From: Punica granatum
Taxonomy: Eukaryota > Streptophyta > Magnoliopsida > Myrtales > Lythraceae
Direction: 5' to 3'
NCBI RefSeq assembly: GCF_007655135.1
Contig: NC_045129.1
Span: forward strand, 7,254,001-7,318,000
DNA: 64,000 nucleotides
In this document: in pieces, positions 25,258 to 36,346 of the stretch
How the letters are laid out: every line of letters starts with the position of its first letter
Numbering within the stretch: position 1 is the first letter of the stretch
The notes under the pieces: generated by a model
The model's input: only the letters and a program-made list of their open reading frames with translations
What the model was told of the DNA's origin: nothing
Databases searched by the model: none
Position numbers and translations under genes: made by a program

Positions 25258-28200
25258 ATGGAGTGCTGCTTTGGGATGTTTTCTCACAGAGGGCTTCTGA
25301 TGGGTTTGGATCAAGAAAGTGAAGTTCTGAGTCAGAGCATGACTTCAGGAGACGATCTTCCAAAGAGGTAAGTTCACAAATTATACATATACATTTATAT
25401 ATTATATATGTATCTGAGTAGCAAAGATGAGATTTTTAGCCTTGCAGTAGTAAATGTGATGACATCACTTTGATGGCAGTTTTCCCCGCAAGGAAATGTG
25501 CGGCAAAGAGGAGAGCATTGACAGAGATATCTCAATGGACCGTGTCAAGCTTGTAAGATACTATCTTCCACACCTTTGCTTTGCAGGCTTCTGTGATTAC
25601 ATGGTCTTGAACATTGCACAATATTGCAGTGTCTTCCTAGTAGCTTAAAACATCCGGCTTTTCGATTAGATGTTGGAAGACATGTTTCTTAGTTTCTTCG
25701 GCATTTTAGTTTCCAGATCATTTTTTTAATTAGCTTTATGTCACTCTATACTATAGCAGGACATGGTTCGAATGGAGAAGAAGCCAGGCCCAGATACCGA
25801 AGCCCATAGTTCACTGAAACAAGAGGTTCGGTCCTCAACCGAAAACTGTTGTCTCGGACAGAGAAGAAGTTCTTCTGTGAATTTCTTAGTTCGTGTATTT
25901 TGTTTATGCAGATTTTACAGCTCGAGAAGAGATTGCTAGAGCAGGTCAAGGTCCGATGTGCTCTAGAAGCGGCTCTGGGATTCAGGAGCTCATCCTTTGG
26001 ACACTTTAGTCCGACCTCCATGCCAAAGGTAATGATAGAGCTCTTTTTTCATGGATCAACTGTCTAATGGATTCTCGCGGATAATGTCGCTTCACACGGC
26101 TGCAGCTTTGACTCGTTGATGTGCTTCTATCGGTTAAATGGAATATTGTCTTTTCTTGTGAGGTCAGCCGGCAACGGAGTTAATCAAGGAAATCGCAGTT
26201 TTGGAGCTGGAAGTAGTGTACTTGGAACAGTACCTTCTCTCTCTGTACCGGAAGGCCTTCGATCAACAAGTAACGTCTGTATCTTCATCAACAAGGGACA
26301 AGATCGTGGAAGCTGATGTTGAGACCCCACAAGGAAGTTTCCTCAATGCACGCACTTCCCAGCTCAATGCCACGTCAAATCAGGAGCAAAGAATTGTTCG
26401 ATCTACTTGTCAGTCACTTGATGACACAGCCAAGAATACTACTGGTAGAGAAGAGAATCAATCGGATTCAGAAGTTAACCGGTGCCACTCAGCTTTACCG
26501 CAAAGCTCGGGTTTTGCAGCCAAAACTGCTCTCCCATTAGAGGGCTCACCCCGAGCTCTTCGCGCCTGTCACTCCGAGCCGTTTGCACTGGCTGAGGCAA
26601 GTTTCAGGCCAATCATTTCCCTCTGTTATGGAAAATATGGAGACATTTTCCCTGACACAGTTTTTTATTATTACTAATGAGAAGTATATTTTGTTTTCTT
26701 CATTCTTTCAAGATGCTATTGTTCAGTGTATGATCTTTAGTTGCTTCTTCAGTATGCAGAGAACACTGCCCAAAACGTGCTTAGTTTAGCAGAACATCTT
26801 GGGGCCCGCATCTCCGATCACGTCCCGGAAACACCCAATAGGCTTTCTGAGGACATGATAAGGTGCATGTCAGCTATATATTGCAAGCTCGCTGAGTCTC
26901 CTCTTATGCGTGACGGCCTTTCTTTGCCCTTCTCATCTTTGTCCTCACCGAGCGGGTTCTCTCAAAGGGAGCCACTGGATATGTGGAGTCCGGGATTCGG
27001 GAATAGCTCGTCCTTTGATGTTAGACTAGATAATCCTTTCCGTGTGGAGGGCCTCAGAGAGTTCAGCGGGCCCCACAGCACGATGGTCGAAGTGCCATGG
27101 CTTCACCGAGACAGCCGAAAACTGGGTGAAATCGAACATATGTTGCAAGATTTCAGGTGGGTTATCTTAGCATTCATAAGAAAAGAAACTCGTTCTACAA
27201 TTTCCACTGGGTTCTAGGAAATCGTAGGAATGCTTTCCAGTTCCGAAAGAAAGAGGGGAAAAAATTTTAAAGGATGCTGTAAATTAGCACTCATCTCATG
27301 ATATGTGAAGTGCAGTTATATGCTTACTGAAGTAATCATCCACAGGTCTCTTATTGGTCGTTTGGAAGAAGTCGATCCAAGGAAGTTAAGGCATGAGGAG
27401 AAACTTGCTTTCTGGATCAATATCCATAACGCGTTACTGATGCATGTAATGGCAATTATCAGCAGAACAACTAATACTTCATCCTTTGAATATTTACGTC
27501 GGGAAACAAATGGATCCTCATAGCTCTTGGCTCATTGTGTAGGCATTCTTGGCTTATGGAATTCCAAAGAACTCCACAAAGAGGCTCTTTCTACTGCTGA
27601 AGGTAATAAGTTGACGAAAAAGTATCAGATCTTTTGGATGGAAAGAAAAAAAAAAGTCAGAGCTTGAATGGGTGAAAATACTTACAATCATACGCTTTCT
27701 ATAATAATGTTCGATATTTTAGGCTGCTTATAATGTCGGAGGGCATACGATCAGTGCGGGTACGTTACAGAGCTCTATCCTTGGATGCCGAATGTGCCGT
27801 CCTAATCAGGTGAATCCTGAGCACAAGATGTCCTGACACCTCTGGAGATTCGAAAGACAATTCTCGAATATCTTTTCAGATGAGACACATATCATTAACA
27901 GTATTTATGCAACCGAAGCTATTAGTTTCTTTCTCATTTGCCATCTGTTATCGTGTATGCATTGAAACTTATGTAAATGTGTTTCCTCTTTGCAGTGGCT
28001 TCGGTTGTTACTCACTTCGAAAACAAAATTTAAGGCTGGAGATGATCGGCAAGCTTATGCAATTGATCGTGCTGAGCCTCTTTTACACTTTGCTCTGTGT
28101 TGTGGAAACCACTCTGATCCTGCGGTATTCAAGCATCCTTGTTTCAATCAAATTCAATATCCATTCAAGTTGTCACCATAAGAAAAAAGACTGTCTGGTC

Positions 28201-28534
28201 ACTCGTTTTTACTGATACCCTCGTCTTTCAGATCCGCCTGTTCACCCCAAAGAGAGTCCTCCAGGAGTTAGAAACGGCGAAAGGAGAGTATATTCAGGCA
28301 ACCTTCGGCATTCGCAAGGACAGGAGAGTCCTATTGCCCAAACTCGTGGAGTCATTTGCGAAAGACTCGGGGTTATGCCCAATGGGACTGGTAGAGATGG
28401 TTCAGCAAGCCCTACCGGAATATTCAAGGAAGAGTTTGAAGAACTGGGACCTGGGAAAATCACGCAAGAACATCGAATGGGTCTCTCACAATTTCAACTT
28501 TCGATATCTGATACCAAAAGAGTTAGCAAAGTAA
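25258..28534 (+). CDS. Ternary complex factor MIP1 leucine-zipper / DUF547 protein
   Basis: Exons are 25258-25367, 25480-25552, 25760-25825, 25912-26028, 26168-26596, 26753-27156, 27346-27445, 27543-27602, 27723-27809, 27996-28124 and 28232-28534. They give 1878 nt, or 625 residues. A leucine-zipper region is split over exons 4-5 (LQLEKRLLEQVK... and ELIKEIAVLELEVVYLEQYLL), followed by a Ser-rich linker. The C-terminal half is the DUF547 domain (FWINIHNALLMH, AFLAYGIPKN, AAYNVGGHTISAG, DPA-IRLFTP). The end is NFNFRYLIPKELAK, a usual family C-terminus. The biochemical function of DUF547 is not established; the zipper region is annotated from similarity to MIP1, which binds MADS-box factors in Antirrhinum. 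All introns are GT-AG except intron 5 (26597-26752), which starts GC in the context GAG|GCAAGT. That donor is the only one joining exon 5 to exon 6 in frame with the conserved YAENTAQNVL block. Confidence 0.92.
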
Positions 28535-28938
28535 TATCTTTTCCTTTCGGTGTCCTTCCATTGTACAGGGGATTAGGCAGGCAGAGGATAGGACTACGCA
28601 ATTTTTTTGGCATGCTGTAAATGCTTAGGTACGATGATTGATCATCCTTTTGCTATCTTGTTCGATTCCGATATCTACCAAACTTAAACACCTTAGATTA
28701 TAAATCGCAGAAACAGCTCCCCCAAAAAAAAAGATCCAAGGAAACACATAAGAACAGTACTTTCGAAACATTTTCTTGAACTAACTCTCAAGGCAAGTTT
28801 CACAATAGCATGTGCCTTATATATGTTCCATCACAACCCGTCCTGAAACAACATGGATGAAGTTCAAAAGTTTAAAAAATATATATCTTTGATTATCGCG
28901 TGGTTATGGAGGTCAAAAGTAATGTTATTAGCCATTTA
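28535..28938. other. 3' flank of the DUF547 gene
   Basis: This should hold the 3' UTR. I see nothing else here. Confidence 0.5.
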
Positions 28939-29530
28939 GTAATGCTTTTGGCCGGTTGGAGATGACACCTCGACGATTAAATCTCTCCCTCCTAGAAAAC
29001 ACCCATAAGCTGCAAATGGGTGTACAACATCAAACGGTAGTACTGATGGAAGCATTGAGAGCGATAAAGCACGTCTGGTGGCGGAGAGATTTACTCAGGT
29101 CGAGGGCAATCGATTTTCATGAAATGTTTGCACCGGTTGCAAAACTCGTCAATGTTCGTTGCTTGTTGACAATTGTGGTAGGGAGGGCTGAGAGGTGCAT
29201 CAAATGGATCTCAACAGTGTGTTCCTCCGTGGAGGCCTTGATGAGGAAGTCTATACGTCGCTCCCCAGGTTTTTCACCTGCTTCTGCTGGTAAGGTCTGT
29301 CGCTTACGCAAGTCTCTCAGTGGACTTTGCCATGCATCCCGTAAAGGGTGCCCAAATTTGCTAGTGCCCCGATTAGCTATGGTTTTCAACAGTCGGAGAC
29401 CGACCACTATGTCTTTACATTTTCGAGAGATCCAATTTTTCTTGCAGTACTAGTATATGTTGATGACTTAATTCTGGTGGGAAATGACACTAGTCATTGT
29501 GTTCGTCTGAAGTAAGATCTTTATTGATTT
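28939..29530 (+). pseudogene. Ty1/copia reverse transcriptase fragment (copy A), frameshifted
   Basis: Across several frames it encodes recognisable copia RT blocks: KARLVAERFTQVEG, FAPVAKLVNVRCLLTI, QMDLNSVFLRGGLDEEVY, then FTFSRDPIFLAVLVYVDDLILVG. The last includes the catalytic YVDD (29458-29469). Frameshifts and stop codons break it repeatedly. It stops at 29530, where an internal deletion of about 0.8 kb relative to copy B joins it to the sequence preceding the peptide gene. It is a relic of a plant LTR retrotransposon and cannot be active. Confidence 0.85.
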
Positions 29531-29694
29531 ATCGTACAGCACCATAAATGAGATCGAGCAAATACCAATCAATTTTAGTCTTAATAAAGATAATTCGTTA
29601 TTATCAATCACAATGATAAAACTCTGATTACCGGAACTGAACCGTGACAGCTGAGGAAACCGGTGATTCAAGATCCCTGAGGCTGCAGTTCGTT

Positions 29695-30205
29695 TCAGAA
29701 CCCACTAGGGACGGACATGGTCCTACGGTTCGGGAGTTTTGAGAGCCGGCCAGGGGGGAGGTTCCATGGAGAGCAATTCACCTGACAGGTCCTCAAGTCC
29801 TTGAAGCACTGGAGCAACTTCGAGGGCTGACCCGGGGTCTTGCAGCAGGAACATGGCTCCTTGCTGCTACTGCATATCGAAAGCACACATTCCGGAACAG
29901 GGAGCGTTTCTGCTTGGACAACCCCAAGTCCTGCTTATATGAAATGGAAGTACATATACGGTTAGGATCTGCATACGAGTGTTTCTAATTTTTCAAACTT
30001 TTTCTTATTTCGATTTTTCATTTCTCGAGAAATGCAGAAAACGGAAGAAAAAAACCTATATTAAATCGTATTCGGCCTCTTTGATTCCGTGGTATTCAAA
30101 TATCTCAATAAAGTATTCATCGCACATTCAAACTAAAAGACACGTACCAATAGCCAAGAAGATGAAAAGGAAAGCGCAAGTGAACTGAGAAAACCGAACC
30201 CCCAT
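29695..30205 (-). CDS. Secreted cysteine-rich peptide, copy A (97 residues, two exons)
   Basis: Exon 1 is 30205-30148 and exon 2 is 29930-29695, joined across a 217-nt GT-AG intron (donor G|GTACGT, acceptor AAGCAG|GA). The product starts MGVRFSQFTCAFLFIFLAIG, a clear signal peptide, probably cleaved after VVQA at residue 25-26. The mature part has eight cysteines spaced C-x4-C-x6-C-x-C-C-x11-C-x6-C-x3-C and a conserved ending with CQVNCSPWNLP. It is therefore likely an extracellular disulfide-rich peptide. The C-x-C-C block and eight cysteines recall the EMBRYO SURROUNDING FACTOR 1 / maternally expressed CRP group, but this is only a pattern resemblance. The paralogue at 33999-34534 has identical length and gene structure, although the flanking retroelement is decayed. 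That supports a real gene. Copy A lacks the upstream TATA box found in copy B. Confidence 0.72.
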
Positions 30206-30284
30206 GTCTTTAAGCTGCGTTTCGTAGAACGGATATACCGCGGTTTTTCTTTGTCTTGGCCAAAACTTCAAGTTTTGAGAGTGA

Positions 30285-31010
30285 AGAAGAAACAGGAGAG
30301 ACGACTTCCTTTGAGAATATACGAATTGTTATTTTTCATAGAATTCGAGCACATTACAGACATATATAGCCAATTGAAAAGAAAGAGTCTAAATATAATA
30401 AATGGAAACATGATTTTTAAAATTTTGTAACAATATATATGTAAAGCCATGAAAATATATGCATAAATGTTGAAACTTTTGTTCTATATAAATGGACCAC
30501 TTAAAGTAAATGAAGTATATATACATACATATATATGGTTATACAATATATAATGTATATAAAATTACTATATTCTATTATGGAAAGATAAATCTTCCCA
30601 TAACATATCCATGCATACGAGAATAAAATCAATATAATATGTATATATAATCAATATATAAAAATCAATACATAATGAGTATAAAATCAGTATTTTAGGC
30701 AGTGTATACAAATTCATATATTTTACGGCATATTCTTGCAGTGTGTATAATGAATATATTTTGTTGCGCAATGTAAATATGGCGTATATAGTCTATTGCA
30801 TATTTTGGTTCCTTGTATATATTCTGTTGAAATATATGCATATAATCTAATATTCTACTGCATAATTAATGATAAAAGAATATAAGAAATTTTCTTAATG
30901 TATAAGTGATGACGTGACAAAAGAGAGAACTCTATTTCTTACTTTTTATGTTGTGGTGGCATGCAAATTCGACTCGTACTTTGTTTTATTATATATATAT
31001 ATATATATTG
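30285..31010. other. AT-rich segment present only in copy A
   Basis: It starts about 80 bases upstream of the copy A peptide start codon, where identity with copy B stops. It is rich in TA repeats with no ORF resemblance. It is either an insertion in A or a segment lost from B; no terminal repeats were found. Confidence 0.45.
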
Positions 31011-31019
31011 ACTCCTAAA

Positions 31020-32223
31020 AGCAATTTATTAGGTTATATTTAATAGGGATATAATTATCAATTTGCTTTGTCGATAAATAATTTTTATAAAACTTTCTTA
31101 TAAAATTATCGAAGATTGAATTCAACATAGTTTATATATTTTTATTACTATAACCACTATATTTGATATTTGATATAATAAACATCAAAGATACGATAAC
31201 TAATTTTATGATACTTATATAGTTATAAATTTATATTATTAATTATCGTATTCATATATCCACACTTTATATAATATAAATAAAATACACTATCTAATAT
31301 CTACAAAAGCAAGCTCTTTTGAAATGATACATTAGTAAGTGATAATAAATGTATAAATCGATTCTAGACATAATATTATATTTATATATATAGCTAAAAA
31401 TTGATTTATATAAATGACAATGTATAATCTTATAAATATAACAAATTTTAATTAATACTATTAAAATTATCAACAAAATAAGTAATTAACTAAATGACTT
31501 AAAAGAAAATTTGTTTTCCAAAGATCTAAATAAATTATCTAACTCTGTGATAACAATAGGGTGCATTGTAATAGATAGCACGATAAAAGAACTAATTAAT
31601 TATTATTAATGTAATTTTAGAAGAAAAAAGATTATTGCAAGCAAACTAATTTAATGACACTAAGGTAATTTGAAAATAAAATTATTAATTTCATGAAATT
31701 ATGATTCATATACAACTAATATTGGAAACTAAGAGCCCACAAAAACAATATTTTTAGGGCAAAAATAAAATTGAAGATTAGTAAATGTGTGAATGGATTA
31801 TCCATGATAAATCATTGTAATATATTAATGATTAAATAGATATATAATCATATTGGATTAGACAATTAGTTGCAACATTATAATTGAATTATTTATATTT
31901 AGTCTAATGTTATTAAAAATTATTGTTTTAAATTCAAATAATCATTGTTTTTATTAATATGAAATATTTCATTAAAATGCGAGTAATTCCCGTAAAAATG
32001 ATAATAAGTATACAATAATGAAACTGTGTAGTGCACTGGATAGAAGACTAGTTAATTATTGTTATTTGATAATTTTAAGTTAATAGTAATCTCTTAGAAA
32101 AATTACCATTGAAACAATTACATTATAAATTAATATTTTAACGTGATACCAAGCATAGCTCGACTAAAAATTATAAACTAAATTTAACTTTGATAACATG
32201 CGTAGCGCATGTCGCTTTTCTAG
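31020..32223 (+). mobile_element. AT-rich Helitron-like block, copy A
   Basis: Its right end is a perfect short hairpin ATGCG-TAG-CGCAT, then gtcgctttt and CTAG at 32220-32223 followed by T. This is the hairpin-plus-CTRR|T signature of a Helitron 3' terminus. The 5' end is not identified and no Rep/helicase is encoded. The same end recurs in copy B, with shared flanks. Confidence 0.45.
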
Positions 32224-32893
32224 TAATCATAGTATTATACAAGAAGTTATTATAGGTCCCATGATGACACCATAGAGCGAGTGAGCCACTTTTTTCCACT
32301 CGCCATGTTCTTCTTTTTTTTCAGATTTCCTTTTCTTTTTTACAATTTTTTAATTCCTCTTTTTCCAATGCTCTTTTAACCTGATTAGACTAAGGTAATA
32401 GGTAATCGGTTAACCCGTCAATGCTAATAATATGGTCATTGTAACCAGACCCTTTCTTTAGGTTAAACGTAATGTTTTATTCCTCAAATTTTATTTGATG
32501 AGTAAGGAAACTTTGCTCACTCCCGGATATCTAATTTTTAATTTCTAAATCATATGTTTTTTAAAGCGTTTCGATCGCCTGAATTTGAAGTATCCTACTT
32601 TCATGTAATTCACAAGATTCAACAAGTAATTGATATTTCACGATTAAATGATCGAGTGAAAGAACCCAATAGTTATGATGATTTTTTTTTCCAAATTTTA
32701 GGTTGTGAGTCGGAAACCTTTTCTCGCTCCTGGTGTCTATTTTTTTCCCCTAATTCCAATGCTTTATAAGGGTCTTCGACCCTCGAATTTGGAGTATCAC
32801 GCTTTCACGTAATTCAGAAGATTCATCGAGGAATTGATATTACATTTCATGATTAAACGATCGGGTAAAAGGACCTGATTGTTATGTTTTTCA

Positions 32894-33660
32894 ACAATCA
32901 GATACAGACCATTATCTTTTTACATTTTCGAGAGATCCAATTTTTCTTGCAGTACTAGTATATTTTGACGACTTAATTCTGGTGGGAAATGACACTAGTC
33001 ATTGTGTTCGTCTGAAGGAAGATCTTTATTGATATTTTCGGATTAAGGATCGCAGTCAGCTGCAATATTTCCTTGAGATTGAAGTCATCCAATAGGACTT
33101 TGGCTTAATTTTTGAGCCAACGGAAATATGCTCTTGTTACTCTTTCTGAGCGTGGTATTTTGGGTGCTCGACCAGCCTCTCTCTCCGAAAACTGAGGTCT
33201 CCTTGGTCGCCTTATTTATCTTACCATTACACTACCCAACCTTAGTTATCCAGTTTATATTTTGTCACAATTCATACGAGATTAGTTGCCCGGGATGACT
33301 AGACGTTTGATGCCGTGCTATTTTTGTCACACTTGGTGGGAGATTGGTTTATGGCTTCTAGATCTTTTGCTAACGCGGAGTATCGGGTAATGGTCAGTCT
33401 AGTCAGTGAGTTACTGTGGTTACGCACTCTTCTTGCTTTGGCGTTGATCATCATGAACAAGTTATCTTGTGATAATCAGGTTGCCCTCCCCATATCGCTT
33501 CTAATCCCTGTGTCTCATGAGGAAACCAATTGAAATTGACTGTCATTTTATTCATAAGCACATACGGCCTCATATTGTTGCTACTACCCATGTGCTTGTA
33601 CACATTTGCAGCTTGCAGTTATTTTTATCAAGGTGGACGTGATTAGCATGTTTTGAATTC
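32894..33660 (+). pseudogene. Ty1/copia RT-RNase H fragment (copy B), frameshifted
   Basis: It retains FTFSRDPIFLAVLVYFDDLILVGNDTSH (YFDD in place of YVDD), a following RT tail, and RNase H blocks such as ANAEYRVM-SLVSELLWLRTLLA and CDNQVAL. Many stops and frameshifts interrupt it. A polypurine-tract-like gggaggggaag at 33662-33672 follows, and DNA up to about 33840 probably represents the beginning of the LTR. Confidence 0.85.
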
Positions 33661-33998
33661 GGGAGGGGAAGTATTACGGGTGGATAATTATGGGAGATTT
33701 TTTTTCTATGCAGGGCGTATCATATGATCATTCAGGTGTAATATATTTGTTGGGATAACTGTTCCATATTCTTCTCTTTCCTTAGTTCGAGAGATTTGAT
33801 TATTTTATTGTAATCTAGCATCAGGGGTATAATTTAACGTACAGACCATAAATGAGATTGAGCAAATACCAATCAATTTAGCGTTAATAAAAGATCATTC
33901 GTTATTATCAATCACAATGATAAAACTCTCACTAGCGGAACTGAACCAGGACAGCTGAGGAAACCGGTGATCCAAGATCCCGGAGGCTGCAGTTCGTT

Positions 33999-34534
33999 TC
34001 AGAAACCACTGAGGGCAGACACGGTCCTACGGTTCGAGAGTTTTGAGAGCCGGCCATGGGGGAGGTTCCATGGAGAGCAATTCACCTGACAGGTCCTCAA
34101 GTCATTGAAGCACTGGAACCACTTCGAAGACTCAGGGGGCTTGCAGCAGAAACATGGCTCTCTGCCGTTACCGCATATCGAAAGCTCACGGCATTCCGGA
34201 ATGAGGAGCGTTATTGCTTGGACGACCCCAATTCCTGCTTATAGGAAATGGAAGTACATACTGTTAGGATCTGTATACAGCTATTTCGAATTCTTTCAAA
34301 CTTTTTTTATTTCTATATTTCATATATCGAGAATTGCAGAAAACAGAAGAAAAAACCTATCCGTATTAAATCGTATTTGGCCTCTCTGATCCCGTGGTAT
34401 TCAAATGTCTCAACTAAGTATTCATCGCACTTTCAAACTAAAATCGAATATAATATTAGCTCATACAGGCACATACCAATAGCCAAGGAGATGAAAAGGA
34501 AAGCGCAAGTGAACTGAGAAAACCGGAACCCCAT
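33999..34534 (-). CDS. Secreted cysteine-rich peptide, copy B (97 residues, two exons)
   Basis: Exon 1 is 34534-34477 and exon 2 is 34234-33999, joined across a 242-nt GT-AG intron (G|GTATGT...AAGCAG|GA). It starts MGFRFSQFTCAFLFISLAIG (signal peptide; likely cleavage after VVQA). The mature region has eight cysteines spaced C-x5-C-x6-C-x-C-C-x10-C-x6-C-x3-C and a tail CQVNCSPWNLPHG. Compared with copy A, one codon is gained before the second cysteine and one lost before the sixth, so both proteins are 97 residues with no frame disruption. Most changes fall between cysteines. A TATA-like TATAAATATT at 34640-34631 lies about 100 bases upstream of the ATG. The function is unknown; it is likely an apoplastic signalling or defence peptide by class. 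Confidence 0.75.
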
Positions 34535-34630
34535 GTCTTAAAGCTACGTTTTGTCGCCCGGATATATGATGTTATTTCTTTGTCTTGGCCAAAACTTCAA
34601 ATTTTGATGGCCTTATGATTGCACCTGAGA

Positions 34631-34640
34631 AATATTTATA
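34631..34640 (-). promoter_or_regulatory. TATA box of peptide gene copy B
   Basis: TATAAATATT on the minus strand, 97 bases upstream of the copy B start codon, would place transcription start near 34605. Copy A lacks this sequence because homology ends just before it. Confidence 0.5.
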
Positions 34641-34739
34641 GATGGTTTTAGTTATCATTACCATAACCCGCCCGTCGCATGGGTGAGATGTTGAATATTT
34701 ATGGCAAATCATTTTTTTCTGGGGGTAAATTATAGCAAG

Positions 34740-35815
34740 TCATTTTATAAATAAGGATATGATATATAATTTTATAATATACATCAAAGACACGATATAT
34801 AATAGACGTCAAAGATACGATATATAATTTTATAATACTTATATTGTTATAAACTTATATTATTAATTATCTTATCCATATATCCACACTTTATATGAAA
34901 TACACTATTTAATGTCTATAAGAGCAAGCTCTTTTGAAATATTATAATTTAGAAAAGCATTAGTAAGAAATAATAAACATAGAAATCGATTCTAGATATA
35001 ATATTATATATACTTATCTAAAAATTGATTTATATAAATGACAATGTATAATCTTATGAATATAACAAATTTTAATTAATATTATTAAAATTATCAACAA
35101 AATAAGTAATTAACTGAATGACTTAAAAGAAAATTTGTTTTCCAGAGGTCTAAATAAATTATCTAACTTTCTGATAACAATAGGGTGCATTGCAATATAG
35201 CATACTAAAAGAAATGATTAATTATTATTAATGTAATTTTAAAAGAAAAAAGATTATTGCAAGCAAACTAATTTAATAACATTAAGGTAATTTGAAAATA
35301 AATTATTAATTTCATGAAATTATGATTAATATACAACTATTATTTGGAAACTAAGAGGCCATAAATTGAAAATTAGTAAATGTGTAAACGGATTATCCAT
35401 GATAAACTGTTGTAATATATTAATGATTAAATAGATATATAATTCATTGGATTAGACAATTAGTTGCAACATTATTATTGTATTATTTATATTTAGCCTA
35501 ATGTTATTGAAAATTATTGTTTTAAATTCAAATAATCATTGTTTTTATTGATATGAAATATTTCATTAAAATGTGAATAATACCCGTGAAAATGATAATA
35601 GGTATGCAATAATGAAAATGTGCAATGCACTGGATAGAAGACTAGTTATTTATTATTATTTGATAATTTTAAGTTAATAGTAATCTTTTAGAACATTACC
35701 ATTGAAAAAATTACATTATAAATTAATATTTTAACATGATACCAAGCATAGCTTGATTAAAAATTATAAACTAAATTTGACTTTCACATAACGCGTAGCA
35801 CATGTCGCTCTCTAG
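34740..35815 (+). mobile_element. AT-rich Helitron-like block, copy B
   Basis: This is homologous to 31020-32223. Its end reads acgcgtagcacatgtcgctctCTAG|T, with the hairpin weakened by substitution. The flanking sequence after the end is shared with copy A, so it was copied by the segmental duplication and did not insert separately. Confidence 0.45.
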
Positions 35816-36346
35816 TAATTATAGTATTATACAAGAAGTTATTATAGGTCCCATAATGAGACCATAGAGTGAGTGGGCCACCTTTTCCCACTGGCAATGT
35901 TTTTCTTTTTTTTAGATTTCCTTTTTCCTTTTTTAATTTTTTTTCCTATGCGTTTTTAACCCAATTGAACCAAGGTAATAAGTAATCGGTTAACCTGTCG
36001 ATGCAAATAATTTGGTCATTCTAACCAGACCTTTTCTTTATGTGAAATGCAACGTTTTTTTCCCTCAAATTTTATGTGATGAGTAGGGAATCTTTTCTCA
36101 TTCCTCGGTATTTAATTTTTTATTTCTAAATCATACGTTATTTAAAGCTCTTTGACCGTTCGAATTTGGAGTATCCTCCTTTCACGTAACTCCCAAGATT
36201 CAACAAGCAATTAATATTTCATGATTAAATAATCGAGTGAAAGAACCCAATAGTTATAATGAAATAATTTTCTTCCAAAAGATCTAACAAGGAATGAAAT
36301 TACATTTCATGATTAAACGATTGGGTGAAAGGATCTGATCGTTATG

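Larger units (their letters stand above)
29387..36346. repeat. Tandem segmental duplication (copy A 29387-32893, copy B 32894-about 36346)
   Basis: Copy A and copy B share, in order: the end of copia RT, the two-exon peptide gene, an AT-rich block with a Helitron-like end, and a tail beginning ttatacaagaagttattataggtccca. Each copy has one large indel. A lacks the 0.8 kb of copia RNase H/LTR DNA present in B (about 33030-33840). B lacks about 0.7 kb present in A upstream of the peptide gene (about 30285-31010). The junction at 32893/32894 joins the end of one unit to the start of the next. Confidence 0.8.

Noticed and set aside
29117..29407. Minus-strand 96-codon ORF opposite the copia fragment
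   Set aside because: It is antisense to recognisable reverse transcriptase sequence and has no domain of its own.
34056..34244. Plus-strand ORF MGEVPWRAIHLTGPQ... (62 codons) over copy B of the peptide gene
   Set aside because: It first looked like a captured gene fragment and is partly open in copy A too. The minus strand gives a full gene with signal peptide, intron and eight cysteines in both copies, so the plus ORF is a shadow.
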